Position numbers and translations under genes: made by a program | Notes under the pieces: model-generated | What the model saw: the letters and a program-made list of their open reading frames with translations, nothing else | Told to the model about the DNA's origin: nothing | Database searches by the model: none | Shown: positions 1-6,406 of the stretch, piece after piece | How the letters are laid out: every line of letters begins with the position of its first letter | Position numbering within the stretch: the first letter of the stretch is position 1 | Assembly: GCA_016781635.1 (NCBI GenBank) | Contig: JADDPY010000596.1 | Coordinates: 1-12,566 of the forward strand | DNA: 12,566 nt | Direction of reading: 5' to 3' | From: Rubrobacter sp. | GTDB lineage: Bacteria; Actinomycetota; Rubrobacteria; Rubrobacterales; Rubrobacteraceae

Positions 1-785
1 AAAAACCGCTCTTTCTGGAGGGCGAGGCCGGGGTCGGCAAGACCGAGGTTGCGAAGGTCCTGAGCCGGATGCTGGAGACGCCCCTGATCCGCCTGCAATG
101 CTACGAGGGGATAGACGTCAACCAGGCCGTCTACGAGTGGGACTATGCTCGCCAGCTTCTACACATCCGCACCGCCGAGGCTCTGGGCACGACCGGCGGG
201 GACCGCTCGCGCCTCGAAGACGAGCTGTACACGCGCCAGTTTCTCGTAAACCGTCCGCTCCTCCAGGCCATCGAGCACAAGGGCGAAAACCCGCCCATCC
301 TGCTCATAGACGAGGTCGACCGGGCCGACGACGAGTTCGAGGCGTTTCTGCTGGAGATCCTGTCGGACTACTCGGTCACCATCCCCGAGCTCGGGACCGT
401 AACGGCCGAGCGTCCGCCGGTCGCCATCCTGACCTCGAACCGGACCCGCGAGGTCCACGACGCCCTGAAGCGCCGCTGCCTGTACTACTTTATCGATCAC
501 CCGGACCTGGAGAGGGAGGTGGAGATCGTACGTCTCAGGGTCCCGGACGCCGAGGAGAGGCTTACGCGCCAGATCGCCCGGGCCGTGCAACGCCTGCGCG
601 GGATGGACCTGTACAAGCCGCCCGGCGTGGCCGAGACCCTCGACTGGACCGAGGCTTTAGTCGCCCTGGGTGCCAAGGATCTGGACGAGGCCATGATCGA
701 GGCGACGATGGGTTCGGTCCTGAAGTACCACGAGGACCAGCAGCGGGTCCTGCTCCAGTCCTTAAGCCTCCTCGCCGGGAGCTAG
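1..785 (+). CDS. coxD: CoxD-like MoxR-family AAA+ ATPase (5' partial)
   Basis: The reading frame is open from base 3 to the TAG at 783-785, so the start lies upstream of the window; about 260 residues are visible. Near the left edge is a Walker A loop, GEAGVGKTE. A Walker B, ILLIDEVDRAD, has Asp-Glu near visible residues 103-104. A sensor-1-type stretch, ILTSNRTREVHDALKRRC, follows, then a helical lid. This order is typical of MoxR AAA+ ATPases. In CO dehydrogenase clusters the family member is CoxD, which in Oligotropha is a membrane-associated ATPase needed to build the [CuSMoO2] active site. MoxR ATPases usually work with a VWA-domain partner, and the next gene, 5 bp downstream, encodes one. 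The MoxR family call is firm; the CoxD assignment rests on the neighbouring genes. Confidence 0.9.
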   Translation, partial: KPLFLEGEAGVGKTEVAKVLSRMLETPLIRLQCYEGIDVNQAVYEWDYARQLLHIRTAEALGTTGGDRSRLEDELYTRQFLVNRPLLQAIEHKGENPPILLIDEVDRADDEFEAFLLEILSDYSVTIPELGTVTAERPPVAILTSNRTREVHDALKRRCLYYFIDHPDLEREVEIVRLRVPDAEERLTRQIARAVQRLRGMDLYKPPGVAETLDWTEALVALGAKDLDEAMIEATMGSVLKYHEDQQRVLLQSLSLLAGS

Positions 786-790
786 CGAGC

Positions 791-1945
791 ATGGCGTCCG
801 AGGCCGAGCTTCGACTGCCGATGATCCGGATGGCCGTTGTCTTCGGGCGTCTCCTGAGGAGGGCCGGGCTCGCGGCCGGCCCCGACCGGGTGGTCGGTTT
901 CGCCAGGGCCCTCGAAGAGATCGATATGGGCAACCGCGACGACGTGTACTGGGTCGGACGGACGACGCTGTGCTCCCGTCCCGAGGACTTCGAGGTCTAC
1001 GATCGAGCTTTCAAGGTCTTCTGGGAGGGGAAGCAGGGCCTCAAGGTCCCGAGCCCGCCGGGTCAGAAGCTCTCGATCACGCTCTCCCCGGACTCCGTGC
1101 AGCCCCCCAAAAAGAGCGCCGAGAAGAACGAGAGGGGCGACGAGGCCGTAAAGCTCCGCTACAGCCCCGTGGACATCCTCCGTAAGAAAAACTTCGCGGA
1201 CGTGACGCCCGAGGAGTTCGCGGAGCTGTACAGGCTCATGGCGGACATCAACCTCGCCGGGGCGATGAAACGCTCACGACGCCTGGAGCCCGCCCACAGG
1301 GGCCGCCACGACGCGAGGAGAACACTCAGGGGTGCTCTGCGCACCGGGGGAGAGCCGATGCGCCATCGCTTCAGGAAGGCGAGGGACCGGCCCCGCCGGG
1401 TCGTTCTTCTCTGCGACGTCTCCGGCTCGATGGCCTCCTACAGCCGGGCTCTTCTGAGGTTCATGCACGCGAGCGTCGCATCGAGCCAGCCCGTGGAGGC
1501 TTTCGTGATGGGGACGAAGCTCACCCGCGTCACGCGCGAACTTTCGACCCGCAACCCCGACCGGGCGCTTGGTGAGGCCTCCAAGGCAATCGAAGACTGG
1601 TCCGGGGGGACCCGGCTCGGGGATACCGTAAAGGAGTTCGTGGACGTCTGGGGCCAGCGCGGGATGGCCCGGGGTGCTGTAGTGGTCCTGCTCTCGGACG
1701 GCTGGGACCGGGGCGACGTGGAGGTGCTCGCGGACGCGATGCGGCGCATACACCGCCTCGCCCACAAGGTCATCTGGGTAAACCCCCTCAAGGCCGCCCC
1801 AGGCTACCAGCCGCTCGCCCGCGGAATGGCCGCGGCACTCCCCTACGTGGACGTCTTTCTCTCCGGCCACAACTTTGAGAGCCTGCAAGAACTAGCCTAC
1901 GCCGTCGCCGGAGCGTCGACCCAAGACCCCGGTAGAGGACGCTAG
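791..1945 (+). CDS. coxE: CoxE-like VWA-domain protein
   Basis: A 384-aa protein begins at ATG 791 and ends with TAG at 1943-1945. GGGAG at 777-781, across the end of the preceding gene, is a suitable ribosome binding site, and only 5 bp separate the two genes. The frame is open much further upstream, but that part overlaps the ATPase gene and is a shadow. The C-terminal half is a von Willebrand A domain with a complete MIDAS: DVSGS at residues 209-213, Thr274 in GGTRLGD, and Asp303 in LLSDGWDRGD. The N-terminal half is helical and charged, with a basic linker at about 160-205. CoxE/YeaD-type VWA proteins pair with MoxR ATPases; CoxE is needed to mature CO dehydrogenase in Oligotropha. Likely soluble or peripheral: no membrane segment is visible. 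Confidence 0.9.
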   Translation: MASEAELRLPMIRMAVVFGRLLRRAGLAAGPDRVVGFARALEEIDMGNRDDVYWVGRTTLCSRPEDFEVYDRAFKVFWEGKQGLKVPSPPGQKLSITLSPDSVQPPKKSAEKNERGDEAVKLRYSPVDILRKKNFADVTPEEFAELYRLMADINLAGAMKRSRRLEPAHRGRHDARRTLRGALRTGGEPMRHRFRKARDRPRRVVLLCDVSGSMASYSRALLRFMHASVASSQPVEAFVMGTKLTRVTRELSTRNPDRALGEASKAIEDWSGGTRLGDTVKEFVDVWGQRGMARGAVVVLLSDGWDRGDVEVLADAMRRIHRLAHKVIWVNPLKAAPGYQPLARGMAAALPYVDVFLSGHNFESLQELAYAVAGASTQDPGRGR

Positions 1946-1955
1946 AATACCTGCT

Positions 1956-1963
1956 AAAGGAGG
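1956..1963 (+). promoter_or_regulatory. Strong Shine-Dalgarno of the first XdhC gene
   Basis: AAAGGAGG lies 9 nt before ATG 1973 and fixes the start of the short XdhC-domain gene. It is among the strongest ribosome binding sites in the operon and follows the largest internal gap (27 bp), which may raise expression of this small protein. Confidence 0.8.
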
Positions 1964-1972
1964 TTTTTTGTT

Positions 1973-2287
1973 ATGAACCCGGTCGTGGACAAGGTCGCGA
2001 AGTGGCGTGAGGAAGACAAGAAGGCCGCCCTTGCGACCGTAGTAAAGGTCGAGAGGAGCGGGCCTCTGGGGCCCGGGACCTCGATGGCGGTCTCGGAGGA
2101 CGGGCAGGTCGTGGGGTCGGTGAGCGGTGGGTGCGTGGAGCCCGCGGTCTTTGAGGAGGCGATGACGGCGATAGAGACGGGGCGGCCGAAGCTCCTGACT
2201 TATGGCATATCGGATGATGAGGCGTTCGGGGTAGGGTTGACGTGCGGTGGAATCATCCACATCTTCGTCGAGCGGGTGGACTGGTGA
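1973..2287 (+). CDS. XdhC/CoxI N-terminal domain protein (stand-alone, cysteine-bearing)
   Basis: A 104-aa protein made only of the XdhC_CoxI domain. The diagnostic core is AALATVVKVERSGPLGPGTS at residues 18-37, DGQVVGSVSGGCVEPAV with Cys54, and VGLTCGGIIHIFVE with Cys91. XdhC of Rhodobacter binds molybdenum cofactor, protects it and supports its sulfuration before insertion into xanthine dehydrogenase; the conserved cysteines are thought central. Full-length XdhC proteins carry this domain plus a Rossmann domain in one chain of roughly 250-370 residues. Here the Rossmann part is in the next gene, whose GTG overlaps this TGA by 4 bp, so the two are probably translationally coupled and may act as a complex. 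No membrane segment or signal peptide is seen. The family assignment is confident; whether the substrate is a CO dehydrogenase or another molybdenum hydroxylase is not decided here. Confidence 0.88.
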   Translation: MNPVVDKVAKWREEDKKAALATVVKVERSGPLGPGTSMAVSEDGQVVGSVSGGCVEPAVFEEAMTAIETGRPKLLTYGISDDEAFGVGLTCGGIIHIFVERVDW

Positions 2288-3141
2288 GCATAATCGGTCG
2301 CTGGCGCGCGCTGCTGGCCGAGCAGTCACCGGTCGCGATGGCGACCGTGATCGAGGGTCCGGACGGCTCTCTGGGCGGTAAGCTGCTCGTCACCCCGGAC
2401 GACCACGAAGGCAGCGCGGGCAATGAAGATTTGGACCGGGCCGTAGTCGAGGCGGCCCGGGGGATTCTGGAGGGCGGCAAGACCGAGACGCGCCACTTCG
2501 GACCCCGGGGCCAGCGACGCATGGAGGACGTCGCGGTCTTTGTCCAGAGCTTCGCACCGCCGCCCAAGATGTACGTGTTTGGGGCGATAGACTTCGCCTC
2601 CGCCGTCGCGAGGGTCGGCAAGTTCCTGGGCTATCGCGTGATCGTCTGCGACGCCCGTGCCGTATTCGCTACGCGCGATCGATTCCCCTCTGCCGACGAG
2701 ATCGTCGTCTCGTGGCCCGACGAGTTTCTCCAGACGGCCGATGTGGATCGCCGGAGCGTGATCTGCGTCCTCACCCATGACCCAAAGTTCGACGTGCCGG
2801 TCCTGAAAGCGGCGCTGGAGACCGAGGCGGGGTACATCGGGGCGATGGGAAGCCGCCGGACGCACAACAACCGGACGGCGCGCCTCAAGGAGGAGGGGGT
2901 CTCCGAGGAGGCGCTGGAGCGCATCAGCAGTCCTATCGGGTTGGACATCGGGTCCCGCACGCCGGAGGAGACCGCGGTGGCGATCGCGGCGGAGATTATC
3001 GCGTTTCGCACGGGGCACACGGGCGGACGGCTCGCGGAGCGCTCCGGCCCGATCCACGCGCCCGCGCCGGACGTTGCCGAATCGCCGGACGCGAAGGACG
3101 CCCGGCGCGATACGGCGGGGGCTACCCGGGACTCGCGATGA
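2284..3141 (+). CDS. XdhC family protein with Rossmann domain (CoxF-like)
   Basis: A 285-aa protein starts at GTG 2284, inside the stop of the preceding gene (GTGA overlap), and ends at TGA 3139-3141, overlapping the next ATG. The C-terminal XdhC Rossmann domain is clear: KMYVFGAIDFASAVARVGKF at 95-114, VCDARAVFATRDRFPSADEI at 121-140, LTHDPKFD at 163-170, YIGAMGSRRTH at 184-194, and PIGLDIGSRTPEETA at 217-231. Residues 5-92 align by eye with the stand-alone domain of the preceding gene (RWRALLAEQSPVAMATVIEG against KWREEDKKAALATVVKVE), but the SGGCVE loop is replaced by GNEDLD and the second cysteine is absent. The nucleotide-binding loop reads GAIDFA instead of the common GAGHVA, a form I recall from actinobacterial CoxF-like proteins. 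The last 30 residues look disordered. It probably works in molybdenum cofactor handling for the associated hydroxylase. Confidence 0.88.
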   Translation: MSIIGRWRALLAEQSPVAMATVIEGPDGSLGGKLLVTPDDHEGSAGNEDLDRAVVEAARGILEGGKTETRHFGPRGQRRMEDVAVFVQSFAPPPKMYVFGAIDFASAVARVGKFLGYRVIVCDARAVFATRDRFPSADEIVVSWPDEFLQTADVDRRSVICVLTHDPKFDVPVLKAALETEAGYIGAMGSRRTHNNRTARLKEEGVSEEALERISSPIGLDIGSRTPEETAVAIAAEIIAFRTGHTGGRLAERSGPIHAPAPDVAESPDAKDARRDTAGATRDSR

Positions 3142-3761
3142 GCGGGGTGTCGGCCGTCGTGCTCGCCGCCGGTGCGGGGAGCCGTTTCGGGGGCGGGAAG
3201 CTCCTGGCCCCTTTCGGTGGGCGGTCCCTGATCGAGGCTACTCTGAACGGGCTGCGCGGGGCTCCGGTGGGTGAGACAATTGTAGTGATCGGAACCGGAG
3301 GGGAAAGGTTGCGCAGCGTAAGCACCGCGTATGGGGCCCGTGTGGTCGAGAACCAGTACTGGGCGGAGGGGATGTCCACCTCCGTGCGCGTGGGGCTCAG
3401 AGCCTGCTCCCCGGATGCGCGCGCCGCGGTCGTAGCCCTGGCGGACCAGCCGCTCGTGGGGGCGGGGGCGGTGGGACGACTCGTCGAGGCCTTCGAGGGC
3501 GGGGCGCCGGTAGCGGTGGCGACCTACGGTGGGAAGCAGCGTAACCCGGCGCTCTTCTCCAGGGAGGTCTGGCCGCTCCTGGAGCGCGAAATGTCGGGGG
3601 ACAGGGGGGCGAGGGCTGTCCTTATGCGTCACCCGGAACTGGTAACGGAGGTGCCTTGCGATGACGTAGCGGATCCGGGCGACGTGGATACTGTGGAAGA
3701 CCTGCGGCGCCTCGAAGAGGAGCTTTCCTCTCCCGAGCGCAGCAGGGTTATCGGTCAATAG
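3138..3761 (+). CDS. MobA/MocA-like molybdenum cofactor nucleotidyltransferase
   Basis: A 207-aa protein begins at ATG 3138, overlapping the previous stop by 4 bp, and ends with TAG at 3759-3761. The NTP-transferase signature LAAGAGSRFGGGK is at residues 9-21. GMSTSVR follows at 78-84, the metal-binding LADQPL with Asp103 at 101-106, QRNPALF at 134-140, GDRGARAVL at 154-162 and DVDTVEDL at 182-189. These fit the MocA branch (CTP:molybdopterin cytidylyltransferase), which makes the molybdopterin cytosine dinucleotide used by CO dehydrogenases and other xanthine oxidase-family enzymes. MobA (GTP) is less likely but motif reading alone cannot settle the nucleotide. Its place between XdhC and CoxG genes supports a dedicated cofactor-tailoring role. 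Cytosolic; normal family length. Confidence 0.87.
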   Translation: MSGVSAVVLAAGAGSRFGGGKLLAPFGGRSLIEATLNGLRGAPVGETIVVIGTGGERLRSVSTAYGARVVENQYWAEGMSTSVRVGLRACSPDARAAVVALADQPLVGAGAVGRLVEAFEGGAPVAVATYGGKQRNPALFSREVWPLLEREMSGDRGARAVLMRHPELVTEVPCDDVADPGDVDTVEDLRRLEEELSSPERSRVIGQ

Positions 3762-3765
3762 GAGG
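3760..3765 (+). promoter_or_regulatory. Shine-Dalgarno of the coxG gene
   Basis: AGGAGG overlaps the TAG stop of the nucleotidyltransferase gene and sits 5 nt before ATG 3771. It supports that start and suggests coupling of the two genes. Confidence 0.7.
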
Positions 3766-3770
3766 GACTG

Positions 3771-4514
3771 ATGAAGCTAAACAACGAGTTTACGGTAGAC
3801 GTTCCCGTAGAAGAGGTCTGGAACGTGCTGCTCGATCTGGAGCGCATAACACCCTGCCTGCCTGGGGCCTCCCTGACGGAGGAGACGGGCGAGCGTGAGT
3901 ACGACGGGGCGATGAAGGTGAAGCTCGGCCCCGTCACGCAGCAGTACAAGGGCACGGTCAAGATACAGGAGGCCGACGAGTCCCAGCACCGGGCGGTTTT
4001 GAAGGCGGACGGCAAGGACGCCCGTGGGCAGGGGACCGCTTCGGCCCTCATCACCTCGACCCTGCAGGACGAGGGGAACGGCAGCACCCGGGTGCAGGTC
4101 GAGACGGACATGCAGATAACCGGCCGCGCGGCGCAGTTCGGCCGGGGCATCCAGCAGCAGGTGTCGGAGAAGCTGCTACAAAGGTTCGCCGACTGCCTGG
4201 AGCAGGAGATCGCGAACGGCGGGGCCGCGAGCGGTCAGTCCGTGTCGGAGGCCCAGCCCTCCGCGAACGGCTCGTCCGGTGGCCAGAATGTTCAGCAGGG
4301 TGGCGGACAGCAGGAAGAGGCGCTGGACCTCGGCGAGGCGAGCCGCGGCGCGATCATGGAGCGGGTCAAGCCGCTGTTGCCGCTGGTGGCCGGCGCCGTC
4401 GCTCTGATCGTCGTGCTCCGATTGCTAAGGGGCAGGGGTAGTAACTCGTCGTCGTCCGCGAGCTTCTCCCGATCCGGTGCTCGCGGAGAGTTCGAGGCGC
4501 GTCTGAGGTTCTAG
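3771..4514 (+). CDS. coxG: CoxG-like SRPBCC protein with C-terminal membrane anchor
   Basis: A 247-aa protein starts at ATG 3771, 9 bp after the previous stop. Residues 1-148 form a CoxG/SRPBCC (START-like) domain: NNEFTVDVPVEEVWNVLLDL, then ITPCLPGASLTE at 26-37, YDGAMKVKLGPVTQQYKGTV at 44-63, and TDMQITGRAAQFGRGI at 112-127. Residues 150-185 are a Gly/Ser/Gln-rich linker. Residues 201-218 (PLLPLVAGAVALIVVLRL) form one hydrophobic helix followed by Arg-rich residues and a Ser-rich tail, so it should be a tail-anchored protein with the domain in the cytoplasm. In Oligotropha CoxG is required to recruit CO dehydrogenase to the membrane; more recent work on a mycobacterial relative indicates menaquinone binding and delivery to the enzyme. 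This is the last gene of the operon; inverted repeats follow it. Confidence 0.92.
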   Translation: MKLNNEFTVDVPVEEVWNVLLDLERITPCLPGASLTEETGEREYDGAMKVKLGPVTQQYKGTVKIQEADESQHRAVLKADGKDARGQGTASALITSTLQDEGNGSTRVQVETDMQITGRAAQFGRGIQQQVSEKLLQRFADCLEQEIANGGAASGQSVSEAQPSANGSSGGQNVQQGGGQQEEALDLGEASRGAIMERVKPLLPLVAGAVALIVVLRLLRGRGSNSSSSASFSRSGARGEFEARLRF

Positions 4515-4522
4515 ACCTCGTA

Positions 4523-4539
4523 GGGCGGTTTACCCGCCC
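4523..4539 (+). terminator. Short hairpin just after coxG
   Basis: GGGCGG (4523-4528) pairs with CCGCCC (4534-4539) over a 5-nt loop. It begins 9 nt past the coxG stop and has no T-run. A second inverted repeat, GAGGT (4505-4509) with ACCTC (4515-4519), spans the stop codon itself. Either could help 3'-end formation, but the larger hairpin at 4568-4618 is the more convincing terminator. Confidence 0.35.
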
Positions 4540-4567
4540 GGAGCCCGCGCGCTAGCAACTGCGGACC

Positions 4568-4618
4568 GCAAAGAAGGAGGAACGACGGGGATTGACCCCG
4601 TCGTTCCTCCTTCTTTGC
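4568..4618. terminator. 23-bp perfect bidirectional hairpin between convergent genes
   Basis: The arm at 4568-4590 and the arm at 4596-4618 are exact reverse complements of 23 nt, separated by the loop ATTGA. The hairpin lies between coxG (+) and a - strand gene, so it can serve both directions. There is no long T-run outside the stem, although each arm holds a purine- or pyrimidine-rich block (AAAGAAGGAGGAA and its complement). Termination is inferred from position and stem strength. Confidence 0.8.
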
Positions 4619-4641
4619 CCCAAACACGGGCGAGTGGCCGG

Positions 4642-4663
4642 CGGTCTCCGCCGGAGGAGACCG
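4642..4663 (-). terminator. Hairpin after the small hypothetical gene
   Basis: CGGTCTCC (4642-4649) and GGAGACCG (4656-4663) form an 8-bp stem over a 6-nt loop. On the - strand it starts 2 nt after the stop codon at 4666-4668, so transcripts of that gene would meet it first and the 23-bp hairpin next. It has no T-run. Confidence 0.45.
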
Positions 4664-4665
4664 GT

Positions 4666-4995
4666 CTACCTGCCGGTCAGCTTGCTTAGAAGCCCGTCCG
4701 CCTTATCCAGCAGCCCTGTTTGACGGGCCTTGTTGGCGACGGAGCCGTAGATCCAGTTGTTCTCCTGGGCCTTGTCTACTGCCTTGGCTATCGGTCCCTT
4801 ACCTCCCTGAGACGTTTCGCTCGCCTGAGAAGAGGATGCTTGCTGTGTCTCGGTGCTCGCGCCAGACTCCTTCTGCTGTACCGCCGCCTGCGAGGCTCCG
4901 TTCTGCCCCGCGCTGGCCGGCCTTATGAGACGCTGATCGTTGAGCGCGCTGAATAAGGGTTTATCGTCCTCGGGTCTTCTCCCTCGTACCGGCAC
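4666..4995 (-). CDS. Small Ser/Gln-rich hypothetical protein
   Basis: A 109-aa protein starts at GTG (4993-4995 on the + strand reads cac) behind a strong Shine-Dalgarno, AAAGGAGG, 6 nt upstream. I do not recognise a family. The N-terminus is basic (PVRGRRPEDDK). Residues 27-67 are low complexity, rich in Ser, Gln, Ala and Thr, and look disordered. The C-terminal 43 residues (from KGPIAKAVDKAQENNWIYGS to the end KLTGR) could form amphipathic helices. There is no signal peptide or transmembrane segment. The good ribosome binding site, the lack of a competing gene and the hairpin right after the stop make a real gene likely. Convergent with coxG, so probably unrelated to the molybdenum operon. 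Confidence 0.7.
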   Translation of the reverse strand: MPVRGRRPEDDKPLFSALNDQRLIRPASAGQNGASQAAVQQKESGASTETQQASSSQASETSQGGKGPIAKAVDKAQENNWIYGSVANKARQTGLLDKADGLLSKLTGR

Positions 4996-5001
4996 TAATG
5001 C

Positions 5002-5009
5002 CCTCCTTT
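5002..5009 (-). promoter_or_regulatory. Shine-Dalgarno that fixes a GTG start
   Basis: The - strand reads AAAGGAGG here, 6 nt before the GTG at 4995. It is the best argument for choosing that start for the small Ser/Gln-rich protein. Confidence 0.75.
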
Positions 5010-5082
5010 CCCGGTGGGTACTCTTGCATCCCGCTTTATACTCCTAAACCCATCCTGGCGCAGAAACGTGGACCTCGGCACG

Positions 5083-5126
5083 CTGGCGACGATTCGTGTC
5101 TCCGGGCGAAGAAGTCTTCTCGCCAG
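5083..5126. repeat. Nested inverted repeats in an intergenic stretch
   Basis: CTGGCGA (5083-5089) is the inverse of TCGCCAG (5120-5126). Inside it, 5105-5124 is nearly self-complementary (GGCGAAGAAG then TCTTCTCGCC, one unpaired A). The surrounding 216-bp stretch (4996-5211) holds the ribosome binding site of the leftward gene and no other gene I can support. The repeats could be a terminator for the - strand gene ending at 5212, an operator, or a leader structure. Confidence 0.4.
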
Positions 5127-5211
5127 TAGTTGTTTCGGATTCCGTACGGTAGGGCGTGCCGGTCCGCCGCATCCCTCTACTGCCTTGCCAGCGTGACCGA
5201 CGAGGCAGGTG

Positions 5212-5424
5212 CTACTTTCGGGTGTCTTTGAGGATCTCGAAGATCTCGTCTATAAGCGCCGCACGCTTCTGGGGCGGGAGATCCCTCGGGTGGATCGTCT
5301 GCTTGTCGGACTGGAGGTTACGGAGCTGGGCTTCTTCGCCCAGGTACTTATCTATGAGGCGTACTACGGCATCCACCTTTTCGCGGGGGAGACCGTCGCC
5401 ACCACGGGTCAGCCTGCTCCACAT
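5212..5424 (-). CDS. Small helical hypothetical protein (70 aa)
   Basis: The ATG (cat at 5422-5424) lies 8 nt after a GAAGGGG ribosome binding site and downstream of a TATAAT box at 5461-5466. The frame is open well upstream, but no other start has comparable support, and the region before overlaps the metallophosphoesterase gene. The protein is charged and predicted helical: MWSRLTRGGDGLPREKVDAV, then RLIDKYLGEEAQLRNLQSD, then PPQKRAALIDEIFEILKDTR. There is no cysteine, signal or membrane segment. I do not recognise the family; the composition fits a small soluble, possibly oligomeric protein. It lies 101 bp downstream of the metallophosphoesterase gene on the same strand and appears to have its own promoter. 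Confidence 0.6.
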   Translation of the reverse strand: MWSRLTRGGDGLPREKVDAVVRLIDKYLGEEAQLRNLQSDKQTIHPRDLPPQKRAALIDEIFEILKDTRK

Positions 5425-5460
5425 GCTTTCTACCCCTTCTCCTGGAAGCCTTGCAGGGGG

Positions 5461-5466
5461 ATTATA
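5461..5466 (-). promoter_or_regulatory. Candidate -10 box of the 70-aa gene
   Basis: The - strand reads TATAAT, a perfect -10 hexamer, 36 nt before the ATG at 5424 in otherwise GC-rich sequence. It is framed by GGGG and CCCC, which would make a small hairpin. No convincing -35 box is seen 16-18 nt upstream. Confidence 0.5.
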
Positions 5467-5525
5467 CCCCGCTCCGCGCAACGCTCGTGCCGGAGCAGGG
5501 TTGCATGGGGCTATGCGTAGAGGAG

Positions 5526-6392
5526 CTATGCGGAACGAGAGGCGGCGGAACGTGGGAAGGATTGCTCGTGGGCGGGGGCGAAGCCGTCCGGGTGCTGCCA
5601 GGCGTAGGTAGTAATGCGCAGTTCCCGGTCGTCGATGGTAACGAGGTTGAAGCTCGACGGCCTGCCGGCGCGTAAGCGGTTGGAGATGGTACCGGCGGTC
5701 GAGATCACGAGCCCCGGCGCGAACTCCTGGACGGTGTGGATGGCCTCCTGGTGGTCGTGGCCGCACAGGATCAACTCGGCCCCCAACCTCTCGAACTCCC
5801 TCAGGGCCTGCTTCGTGTTCGCGAGCCCGTGGCGGCCCGAGGTCTCGCCCTTGATCGGGTTGTGGTGGATCATGACGACGCGCGCGGCGTCCGGAGCGGC
5901 CTTGGAGAATGCCTCCTGGACCTTTTTCAGGTCGCGCTTGTTGACGTGGCCGATAACGCCGAGGTCCCTGAAACGGCGCGTCAGCGAGCCGCGCGCGATC
6001 CCGTGCGCCGTGTTGCAGCCGGCGATGACCACCCCCGCCACCTCCAGGGAGGGGCTCAACTCTTGGGAGATGTAGCGGATGTACTTGGAGTACTTGAAGT
6101 CGTGGGCGCTTCGCCCAACGAGGCCCACGGCCCCCATCTGCCGGGCGACGGCGCCCAGCCAGCGGACGTCGTGGTTACCGGGGATGACGATGACCGGGGC
6201 GATCTCCCGGACGGAGTCGAGGTAGGCCCGGGCCTTCAGAAACTCCGAGGTCGAGCACCGCTGCGTCAGGTCTCCGGAGACCGCGACGGCGTCCGGCTCG
6301 ATCTCCGCAATGGATCTTTTTAGGGAATCGAGCTGCGTCGCGACCGCCGGACGGCCGAAGTGCAAGTCAGAGGTGTGCAAGATCTTCACCAC
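5526..6392 (-). CDS. Calcineurin-like metallophosphoesterase (Icc/CpdA-type)
   Basis: A 288-aa protein with the full dinuclear metal signature of class III phosphodiesterases: TSDLHFG (Asp9, His11) at the N-terminus, VSGDLTQR (Asp41), IPGNHDVRW (Asn73, His74), MIHHNPI (His176-His177), and CGHDHQEA (His212, His214). Relatives hydrolyse cyclic nucleotides, phosphodiesters or similar bonds; the exact substrate cannot be read from the motifs. It lacks a signal peptide, so it should be cytosolic. Two GTG codons in a row (6390-6392 and 6387-6389) offer the start and there is no clear Shine-Dalgarno, which suits a leaderless transcript from TAAACT at 6401-6406. The alpha/beta hydrolase gene lies 58 bp upstream on the same strand and could also be co-transcribed. 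The C-terminus is Ser/Arg-rich and variable. Confidence 0.9.
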   Translation of the reverse strand: MVKILHTSDLHFGRPAVATQLDSLKRSIAEIEPDAVAVSGDLTQRCSTSEFLKARAYLDSVREIAPVIVIPGNHDVRWLGAVARQMGAVGLVGRSAHDFKYSKYIRYISQELSPSLEVAGVVIAGCNTAHGIARGSLTRRFRDLGVIGHVNKRDLKKVQEAFSKAAPDAARVVMIHHNPIKGETSGRHGLANTKQALREFERLGAELILCGHDHQEAIHTVQEFAPGLVISTAGTISNRLRAGRPSSFNLVTIDDRELRITTYAWQHPDGFAPAHEQSFPRSAASRSA

Positions 6393-6400
6393 GGAGAGGA

Positions 6401-6406
6401 AGTTTA
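6401..6406 (-). promoter_or_regulatory. Candidate -10 box for leaderless metallophosphoesterase mRNA
   Basis: The - strand reads TAAACT, matching the TANNNT pattern common in Actinobacteria, with 8 nt between it and the GTG at 6392. Transcription would then begin at or next to the start codon, in keeping with the missing ribosome binding site. Based on spacing only. Confidence 0.35.

Noticed and set aside
98..790. Long upstream extension of the coxE frame
   Set aside because: It overlaps the ATPase gene, whose Walker motifs are clear, and reads as Arg/Pro/Gly-rich out-of-frame translation. The real start is ATG 791.
2631..3758. 375-aa open frame on the - strand
   Set aside because: It lies opposite the XdhC and nucleotidyltransferase genes, which have full family motifs and overlapping starts. 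It is a high-GC shadow.
5014..5196. 60-aa + strand ORF in the gap between two - strand genes
   Set aside because: It has no ribosome binding site, a non-coding-looking composition, and covers the nested inverted repeats. No support for translation.
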